In this document: piece by piece, positions 22,428 through 26,519 of the stretch
Numbering within the stretch: the stretch's first letter is position 1
Layout of the letters: each line of letters opens with the position of its first letter
Origin: a virus
Reading direction: 5' to 3' (one strand)
IMG/VR virus record: IMGVR_UViG_3300010413_000143
Coordinates: 1-26,519 of that record
Length of the DNA stretch: 26,519 nt
Position numbers and translations under genes: made by a program
Notes under the pieces: generated by a model
The model's database searches: none
Told to the model about the DNA's origin: nothing
The model's input: the letters and a program-made list of their open reading frames with translations, nothing else

Positions 22428-23198
22428 ATGCCAGACGAAAACCAGAACGGAATCCCTGACAGCTGGGATCGCCCACTGGGCGCCGTGCTCACCCTCGCCG
22501 GGATCGTGTTCGCCGGCCTAGCCGTCCACCTGGACCCCGCGCCGTGGTGGCTGGCTTTCGCGGCCGGCCTGACCACGGCGATCGGCGGCGCTTTCAAGAT
22601 CGGGATCGCGGCGCCCCGCTGGAGCTCCACGCCGGCGCTGGTGCTGGGCCTGGCCCTGGCCGCGGCCGCCGGCGGCGCCGGATGCGGCTATACCCTCGCC
22701 GCAAAAATCACCCTGGGCGCGAGGGAAGCAGGGGACGCCGTCGCCAAGGGGATGGCAGCTCAGACCCGCAAGGTGACCGCGGATTGCCTGCAAAAGTGCA
22801 AGCTGACGGAAGCCAAGGCAACGGCCGCCGCCGCCCAGGCAGCCGCCGCGAGGCCGGGCGCCGGCGGCGCCGCCAAGGCCAGCGCCGCGGCCGCGGCCAA
22901 GGCGCTGGAGCTAGCCCGGGCCTGCTACGCCAAATGTGTGGCCCCGTGGAAAGTTCACCGCGAGCGCTTCCGGCTCTACGCCGCGCCCGCAATCTCTAGC
23001 ACCGTGGCCGGCGGATACATGGCGATCAAGCTCGCAAAGGAAGCAGAGAAGGGGGGACAGGCCGCGATCGACCTGGCCATGGGGGTGGCTTGTGCCGTGG
23101 CCCTGGTGCTGAAACCCTATTTGCCACTGGTGGGCGAGAGCTGGCGCGCCGCCGCCGCCACCGGGCTGGGCATCGCAGAAAGGCTGACCTGCAAATGA
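22428..23198 (+). CDS. Membrane protein with Ca-loop-like N-terminus and twin CX3C
   Basis: A 256-aa protein at the head of the lysis cluster; GAGGAGAAAGG precedes ATG 22428. Residues 3-13 read D-E-N-Q-N-G-I-P-D-S-W, like the Ca-binding DxNxNGxxDxW loop of thrombospondin-type-3 repeats. Hydrophobic segments lie at about 17-33, 41-60 and 69-90, the last ending in a lipobox-like AGGAGC (C86). A long Ala-rich helical part then carries C120-LQK-C124 and C166-YAK-C170, a twin CX3C pattern typical of disulphide-stapled helical hairpins. A further hydrophobic segment lies at about 212-234. It could be a holin-, spanin- or exclusion-type protein, but I do not recognise a family. It overlaps the next gene by ATGA. 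Confidence 0.65.
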   Translation: MPDENQNGIPDSWDRPLGAVLTLAGIVFAGLAVHLDPAPWWLAFAAGLTTAIGGAFKIGIAAPRWSSTPALVLGLALAAAAGGAGCGYTLAAKITLGAREAGDAVAKGMAAQTRKVTADCLQKCKLTEAKATAAAAQAAAARPGAGGAAKASAAAAAKALELARACYAKCVAPWKVHRERFRLYAAPAISSTVAGGYMAIKLAKEAEKGGQAAIDLAMGVACAVALVLKPYLPLVGESWRAAAATGLGIAERLTCK

Positions 23199-23377
23199 GC
23201 ACCCCCATAGACGCCGCTGGCATCGTTTCCGCGCTCTTCGGGCTGGGAAAGACCCTGGCCGACCTCGCAAACATTCCCTTCGAATCGGTCATGGCCAAGC
23301 TGGCGGAGCGTACATCGCTCGAGCTCGCGGAGCTGGACAAGGCCGCCGCGGAGCAGGACAGCCACCTGGAGGACTGA
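23195..23377 (+). CDS. Small acidic amphipathic protein, unknown
   Basis: A 60-aa protein. ATG 23195 overlaps the previous TGA (ATGA); an in-frame upstream start at 23090 lies inside the previous gene and is rejected. It has an amphipathic helix with hydrophobic face (AAGIVSALFGLGKTLADLANIPFESVMAKL) and ends in an acidic, Glu-rich helix (SLELAELDKAAAEQDSHLED). No clear membrane-spanning segment. Lying among lysis genes, it may be a lysis accessory, antiholin or coat-associated protein; nothing specific can be claimed. Confidence 0.55.
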   Translation: MSTPIDAAGIVSALFGLGKTLADLANIPFESVMAKLAERTSLELAELDKAAAEQDSHLED

Positions 23378-23382
23378 TCGCC

Positions 23383-23622
23383 ATGGAGCCATTGTTCGCT
23401 GACAGCGCCGCGCCCACCCTCGCCCTGGGCGATTTCCTGATCATCCTCAGCATGGTGGTGGGCTCCGCCGTTTTCGTGATCTGGCGCCTGGCCACCGTGG
23501 ACACGCGGATCGAGAAAACGCGCCGCCGCCATGAGGAGCACTGCGCCAACTACTCACCGGCGAAGCCCGGCGCCACGAATCCGCGCGGAGTCCGGGCGCT
23601 GGATACCCTGGAGGATCTCTGA
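23383..23622 (+). CDS. Single-TM small protein, candidate holin
   Basis: A 79-aa protein with one strong membrane segment at about residues 16-35 (LGDFLIILSMVVGSAVFVIW). A short acidic N-terminus precedes it and a basic, charged helix follows (DTRIEKTRRRHEEH), ending in a soluble tail. This fits class III-like one-TM holins and similar small lysis membrane proteins. Its place two bases before the endolysin candidate supports a holin role. The topology predicted by charge is N-out, C-in. No sequence signature of a named holin family was seen. Confidence 0.6.
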   Translation: MEPLFADSAAPTLALGDFLIILSMVVGSAVFVIWRLATVDTRIEKTRRRHEEHCANYSPAKPGATNPRGVRALDTLEDL

Positions 23623-23624
23623 CC

Positions 23625-24311
23625 ATGCAGGCAATCAACTGCCCGCGCCGGGCTGGATTCGACACCCCAGGCGCCCTGACCATCGAAGCCGCGCGGAAGT
23701 TCAAGGCCGCCGGCTACGCTTTCGGGATTCGCTACCTGACGCGCTGGCCCGTCAAGCACTGCAAGCCCACCGCCGACATTGGGGGATGGTTCTACGCCCT
23801 CAGCCGTCAGGAGCTCGCAGATTGCATGACCGCGGAGCTCCCGATCGGAATCGTCCAGGCCGCGGACACGAAAGACGACCCCGGCAACCCCTGGGACGAC
23901 ATCACGCCGGACGGCGGCCGCCGGCTGGCGGAGTCCGCCCTAGAGCAACTGGAATGGCTGGAAGTCCCAAAGGGGATCACCGTGTTTTTCGCCGCGGAAT
24001 CCAGCCCGATCCCCGTCGCTTCCATGCTGATCGGCGCCATCGAAGCCTGGGGGGAGCTCCTGGTCAAAGGTGGCTTTCAGGCTGGCATGTACTTCGGCCC
24101 TGGCACCGGGCTGACGGCGGAGCAGGCCTGGGATCTCCGCTGGATCAACCGCTACTGGCGGAGCGCTTCGGCCGTCCCCTTCCCCTCTAACAGGGGGGTG
24201 AACATGCAGCAGGGGACGGAAATGGAGCTCTTCGGCTACGATATCGACCAGAATCTAGCTTGCATCGACGGCCACCACACCATGGGCAGGATCAGAGTGA
24301 TCGCGCCGTAG
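23625..24311 (+). CDS. DUF1906 glycoside hydrolase-like endolysin candidate
   Basis: A 228-aa protein with the DUF1906 (Rv2525c-like, TIM-barrel glycoside hydrolase-like) order: GFDTPGALTIEAARKFKAAGYAFGIRYLT at the N-terminus, then GIVQAAD. FFAAESS follows with an acidic residue E125 at the barrel position, then an AGMYFGPGTGLTAE segment with WINRYW, and a final GYDIDQN. Proteins of this fold are thought to act on cell-wall glycans. No signal peptide is present, so release would need the nearby holin. ATG 23625 follows the previous stop by two bases. Substrate and activity are inferred from fold only. Confidence 0.75.
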   Translation: MQAINCPRRAGFDTPGALTIEAARKFKAAGYAFGIRYLTRWPVKHCKPTADIGGWFYALSRQELADCMTAELPIGIVQAADTKDDPGNPWDDITPDGGRRLAESALEQLEWLEVPKGITVFFAAESSPIPVASMLIGAIEAWGELLVKGGFQAGMYFGPGTGLTAEQAWDLRWINRYWRSASAVPFPSNRGVNMQQGTEMELFGYDIDQNLACIDGHHTMGRIRVIAP

Positions 24312-24328
24312 AGCTCGCCGGCGAGCTC
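24311..24328. repeat. 18-bp perfect palindrome at end of endolysin gene
   Basis: GAGCTCGCCGGCGAGCTC is fully self-complementary. Its first base is the last base of the TAG stop. In RNA it would form a stem of about 7 bp with a small loop. It is not followed by T. Possibly an RNA processing or stability element between the two muralytic genes. Confidence 0.55.
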
Positions 24329-24419
24329 GCGGCCGCGGCGCTGCCGGGCGCCAGCCCGTTCCGGGTGGAGTCCCTACGCCTGGCCATTCTGTCCCAGATC
24401 ATCCAACACAGGAGAGCCC

Positions 24420-25175
24420 ATGCTATCCACCTGGACCACTGCGACCTTGATCCACCTGGTGCTGGCCAGCCCTCCGGCCAGGCAGGCGCCGGCGGCGCCC
24501 CGGCCGGCGCCCCGGCGCCTGACGGCGCCGCCCGCCCACCGGCTGGCAGCATGGATCACGAAGATCAACCCCCGCGCCTCGAGCTGGGCGCCAACGCTGG
24601 CCGCCCGGATCATGCTGGAGGCCAAGCGCCACTCCGTTCCGCCTCGAGCTCTGGCGGCCATTGCCTGGATTGAAAGCGACTTCCGCCGAAACCTCCGCGG
24701 CCGCTTCGGGGAGCTGGGAATCTGGCAGCTCCTGGACAGTGACAGCCACCTGGCCAGAGGGTGGGATTTCGTCAGGCGCCGCCCGGGAGAGTTCCCGATC
24801 GCTGCAAAGGTTGGGACAGCCTCGAGCTGGCGCCGCTTGCCTCGAGCTCGCCGCGACTTGCTACGGCTGGACCTGGTGAGCTACACCTATCTGGCCGCGC
24901 TCGAAATATCGGAGGCCCGCTGGCTCTGCTACCGGATGCGAAACAAGCCGCACCGCTACGGCCGGCGCTGGATTCAACGATCATACTGGTACGCCCACCA
25001 GCGCCCCGGCTACCGCCTGGACCCGTTCGCCCACTACAACAGCGGCACCAGGCCGCCCCGCCCCGTCTACGTTCGGAAGCTCCGCCGGCGCGCTTGCCTG
25101 ATCGGCGCCTACCTGGACGGCGCGCGGCGCGACTGCCCGCGCGAGTCACCGCGCCTGCTACCGCGGCCGCTGTAG
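24420..25175 (+). CDS. SLT-type lytic transglycosylase-like protein, exported
   Basis: A 251-aa protein with ACAGGAGAG before ATG 24420. The first about 20 residues (MLSTWTTATLIHLVLASPPA) look like a short signal or signal-arrest segment. A Pro/Ala/Arg linker follows, then an SLT-like domain: ALAAIAWIESDF with catalytic-type E85, FGELGIWQL (residues 96-104; the G-xx-GxxQ signature), and HYNSGT at 205-210, the AxYNxG-like motif. It would cleave murein glycan strands. The C-terminus is very Arg/Tyr-rich. It may be a second lysis enzyme or a murein enzyme needed at DNA entry. Location after the endolysin favours lysis. Confidence 0.7.
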   Translation: MLSTWTTATLIHLVLASPPARQAPAAPRPAPRRLTAPPAHRLAAWITKINPRASSWAPTLAARIMLEAKRHSVPPRALAAIAWIESDFRRNLRGRFGELGIWQLLDSDSHLARGWDFVRRRPGEFPIAAKVGTASSWRRLPRARRDLLRLDLVSYTYLAALEISEARWLCYRMRNKPHRYGRRWIQRSYWYAHQRPGYRLDPFAHYNSGTRPPRPVYVRKLRRRACLIGAYLDGARRDCPRESPRLLPRPL

Positions 25176-25218
25176 GCGGCGCACTCCTACCACCAGCCCC
25201 CGACAAGTTCTGTCACCC

Positions 25219-25235
25219 CCACCAGGCCGTGGTGG
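25219..25235 (+). repeat. Intergenic CCACCA/TGGTGG hairpin
   Basis: A six-base stem with loop GGCCG, preceded by a C run. It is similar in stem and C-rich lead to the hairpins at 7849-7868 and 25578-25595. It immediately precedes a much stronger hairpin. Confidence 0.6.
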
Positions 25236-25236
25236 A

Positions 25237-25264
25237 CCCGGCGGCGCCCCGGCGCGCCGCCGGG
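25237..25264 (+). terminator. Strong 10-bp GC hairpin ending the late region
   Basis: CCCGGCGGCG (25237-25246) pairs perfectly with CGCCGCCGGG (25255-25264) around an 8-base loop. It is the strongest stem seen in the window. It sits between the end of the lysis genes and the promoter of the repressor gene, where late transcription should stop. No T tract follows, so an intrinsic terminator of the usual type is not shown. Terminator-like function is inferred from position and strength. Confidence 0.45.
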
Positions 25265-25298
25265 TGGAGACCACCAGGCGCCCCGCTACTGACGTTAC

Positions 25299-25328
25299 TT
25301 GACAAGGCGCCGCGCGCCCGCGTACATT
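25299..25328 (+). promoter_or_regulatory. Sigma70-type promoter for repressor gene
   Basis: TTGACA (25299-25304, perfect -35) is followed after 18 bases by TACATT (25323-25328, 4 of 6 to TATAAT). The initiation point expected about 7 bases after the -10 box falls at or next to ATG 25336, so the transcript would have no leader. There is also no SD before this ATG. Confidence 0.65.
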
Positions 25329-25335
25329 GTACGCG
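25319..25335. promoter_or_regulatory. Operator-like palindrome over -10 box
   Basis: CGCGTAC and GTACGCG are perfect inverted repeats around ATT. The 17-bp site covers the -10 box and ends at the base before the ATG. It has the size and symmetry of a Cro/C1-type operator, so the repressor encoded directly after it probably autoregulates here. Confidence 0.65.
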
Positions 25336-25539
25336 ATGACACCGTGGGAAATAGCACAGGCAAGGATCAAGCACAGCGGGGACGATCGCGCCGCTTTCGC
25401 GGCCGCGCTGGGGGTCTCAGCGCACACCGTCCAAAGCTGGGAGATTGGCCGGCGGACACCAAAGGCGCCCACCGTGGCAGCTATCAGGGCTCTGGCAGCC
25501 CAGGCTGACCACAAGGCGCCGGACACGTCCGCCCGGTAG
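25336..25539 (+). CDS. Cro/C1-type helix-turn-helix repressor
   Basis: A 67-aa DNA-binding protein with a single XRE/HTH_3 domain: RAAFAAALGVSAHTVQSWEIGRRTPKAPTVAAIRALA. The recognition helix is in SAHTVQSWEIG and the WExGxxxP motif is intact. ATG 25336 is chosen; a TTG at 25327 is in frame but lies in the promoter and operator. Its size and lack of a dimerisation domain fit a Cro-like or small repressor. It probably binds the palindrome over its own promoter. No partner repressor or divergent gene is seen in the window. Confidence 0.85.
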   Translation: MTPWEIAQARIKHSGDDRAAFAAALGVSAHTVQSWEIGRRTPKAPTVAAIRALAAQADHKAPDTSAR

Positions 25540-25577
25540 CTCCGGGCATCCTAGCCGCCGCAGTGAGGCCGCCGCCC

Positions 25578-25595
25578 CCACCAGCAAGCTGGTGG
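25578..25595 (+). repeat. Intergenic CCACCAG/CTGGTGG hairpin (second copy of stem)
   Basis: The seven-base stem is identical to that at 7849-7868, with loop CAAG. It lies in the gap between the repressor gene and the next small gene and is preceded by a C run. Confidence 0.65.
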
Positions 25596-25623
25596 AGTCC
25601 GGCCCTGACTGCCTGGAGAGGCA

Positions 25624-25857
25624 ATGGGAAGACGAAAGCAGCACCAGATCACCGTAATAGAGCCGGCCACCGGCGCCGCCGGCGCGCGCCACCACCAGAT
25701 CGAGATCAGCCTGGAGCTTCCACCGGGCAGCCCGTTGGCAATCCTGGAGGGGATAGCCCTGGGGGTGGCCCTCGAGCTCGCCGATCAGCTCCCCAAGGCC
25801 GCCGCCGCCTGGACGCGCGCCGCGGAGCAGATCGCCGCGCTGGTGGCGGACAAGTGA
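25624..25857 (+). CDS. Small protein downstream of repressor, unknown
   Basis: A 77-aa protein starting at ATG 25624 after GGAGAGG. The N-terminus is basic and strand-like (GRRKQHQITVIEPATG), with HHQIEISLELPPGSP next. The rest is helical (AILEGIALGVALELADQLPKAAAAWTRAAEQIAALVADK). It overlaps the next gene by GTGA and so belongs to the small operon after the repressor. No family recognised. Confidence 0.55.
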   Translation: MGRRKQHQITVIEPATGAAGARHHQIEISLELPPGSPLAILEGIALGVALELADQLPKAAAAWTRAAEQIAALVADK

Positions 25858-26063
25858 GCGCCGGCCGGCCCCACCAGCTCCGCGCCGCCGGGCTCCGCAC
25901 CTGGCCGGCTCTGCCGGAGTTCCTGGACGTAGTGGCCAGCGCCCTGGAGGCCTGGAGCTCCGGGCAGCTCGAGGAGCTCGACAGCCACCTGGACGCCGCC
26001 CACCAGCTCCTGGCCAAGCTACACGAAGCCCAGCGCCAAGGGAGGCCACCGTGGGACGAATGA
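25854..26063 (+). CDS. Small helical protein, unknown
   Basis: A 69-aa protein starting at GTG 25854, which overlaps the previous TGA (GTGA). Other in-frame starts upstream would lie within the previous gene. It is mostly helical: LPEFLDVVASALEAWSSGQLEELDSHLDAAHQLLAKLHEAQRQ. It ends GRPPWDE, and the stop overlaps the ribbon-helix-helix (RHH) gene start by ATGA. The coupled arrangement with a DNA-binding RHH protein hints at a small control operon. Function unknown. Confidence 0.55.
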   Translation: MSAGRPHQLRAAGLRTWPALPEFLDVVASALEAWSSGQLEELDSHLDAAHQLLAKLHEAQRQGRPPWDE

Positions 26064-26519
26064 AGCGCCGCGAGATCCTCCTGGACAAGGCGACGGCGGA
26101 CGCGCTGGACGCGGCCGCGGCCGCCCAGGACCGCTCCGCCGGGTGGCTGGTCAGGCGCCTGATCAACACCTACCTGACACCGGATCCGCACTGGTGCCAC
26201 ACCGTGGCGACACCGGAGCAGCACCTACACGCTCCTACAATGCCGCCACCGGCTCAGGCCGCGGCGCCTATTAATGACGCGCACGCGCCCGCGGCGCCCT
26301 CAGAAGAAAAAGGAATAAAGACAATAGATCACACAAGCGCGCACGCGCCCGCGCGCCCGCGCGAGACTATGGGCCAGGGTATAGGGGGGAGCGACCGGCC
26401 GGCGGAGCCGGCGCCCCCCACCCCGCGCGGGGAGGATCGTGTGGGAGCTCCTGGTGGAGCTCCGGGGGATCGGGGGGGGGCGCCTGGTGGCGCCCCGGGG
26501 GATTGTGTGGCGCGCGCGG
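26060..26519 (+). CDS. Ribbon-helix-helix protein, 3' end beyond window
   Basis: ATG 26060 overlaps the previous stop (ATGA), and the frame stays open to the last base (at least 153 residues). Residues 2-39 (KRREILLDKATADALDAAAAAQDRSAGWLVRRLINTYL) follow the RHH/CopG-type pattern: a beta strand with alternating residues, then helix A, a turn and helix B ending in INTYL. After residue 40 the protein is Pro/Ala/Gly/His-rich, with AHAPA repeats and a region encoded by GC-rich inverted repeats (APGGAPGD). That tail is unlike any RHH protein I know and may be disordered. Likely a regulator, perhaps with the small genes before it. A frameshifted or read-through end cannot be excluded. Confidence 0.6.
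   Translation, partial: MKRREILLDKATADALDAAAAAQDRSAGWLVRRLINTYLTPDPHWCHTVATPEQHLHAPTMPPPAQAAAPINDAHAPAAPSEEKGIKTIDHTSAHAPARPRETMGQGIGGSDRPAEPAPPTPRGEDRVGAPGGAPGDRGGAPGGAPGDCVARA
26278..26353 (+). repeat. 16-bp direct repeat exactly 60 bases apart
   Basis: CGCGCACGCGCCCGCG occurs at 26278-26293 and 26338-26353. Between them is an AT-rich island (about 26301-26337), unusual in this GC-rich window. It encodes AHAPA twice in the RHH frame. Possibly an iteron-like or origin-like arrangement, or simple tail repetition. Confidence 0.6.
26444..26463 (+). repeat. Tandem hairpin unit 1 (TGGT loop)
   Basis: Two GGAGCTCC blocks enclose TGGT and fold into a perfect 8-bp stem. CGGGGGAT follows. Unit 2 begins 13 bases later. 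Confidence 0.75.
26477..26496 (+). repeat. Tandem hairpin unit 2 (TGGT loop)
   Basis: GGGGCGCC and GGCGCCCC enclose the same TGGT loop; GGGGGAT follows as in unit 1. Stems differ but pairing is complete. It lies inside the RHH frame. Confidence 0.75.

Noticed and set aside
24311-24328. Palindrome after the endolysin gene as an intrinsic terminator
   Set aside because: No T tract follows, and the next gene is close and on the same strand.
1-26519. CRISPR array, tRNA genes, insertion sequences or attachment sites
   Set aside because: No regularly spaced repeat array, cloverleaf-like sequence, transposase or integrase was seen; hairpin pairs are too few and too irregular for CRISPR.

Overview
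The window is the late (morphogenesis and lysis) half of a tailed-phage or prophage genome with a contractile tail (myovirus-like). Every supported gene lies on the + strand. The DNA is strongly GC-rich, genes are packed with ATGA, GTGA or TAATG overlaps, and neither strand shows a convincing host housekeeping gene, tRNA, integrase or replication gene. The host cannot be named. GC-rich codon usage, a secreted lytic transglycosylase-like protein and a lipobox-like membrane protein fit a high-GC, probably Gram-negative bacterium, but that is inference.

Layout. At 115-1143 a phospholipase D-like domain is joined to a P-loop kinase-like domain, and the kinase part has its own internal ribosome-binding site. 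A small helical protein (1140-1478) leads into the packaging and head module: terminase small subunit-like protein (1441-2181), large terminase (2178-3695), portal (3695-5014), prohead protease (5011-5505) and HK97-type major capsid protein with an N-terminal scaffold-like region (5502-7157). An unrecognised Ala/Lys-rich protein and four neck or connector genes follow (7345-9714).

The tail module runs 9739-19175: sheath, tube, tail assembly chaperone with a programmed -1 frameshift, tape measure, Dit-like protein, Pam3 gp18-like plug, hub, spike, gp25-like wedge, baseplate J-like protein and a last wedge protein. It is a compact, simplified baseplate of the cyanophage Pam3 kind. Receptor-facing proteins follow (19172-22313): a beta-propeller fibre, a small orphan and a second fibre with a C1q/TNF-like end. 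The lysis cluster (22428-25175) holds membrane proteins, a DUF1906 glycoside hydrolase-like endolysin candidate and an SLT-type transglycosylase.

The right end (25172-26519) is a regulatory patch: strong hairpins, a promoter with a palindromic operator-like site directly abutting the start codon of a Cro/C1-type repressor, two small unknown genes and a ribbon-helix-helix gene that runs off the window.

Most notable are the -1 frameshift that fills the apparent gap at 11988-12214, the candidate leaderless autoregulated repressor gene, the nested kinase start in the first gene, and a dispersed family of intergenic hairpins, often in tandem pairs with identical loops but different, compensating stems. 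No stretch longer than 300 bases is without a gene once the frameshift extension is counted.
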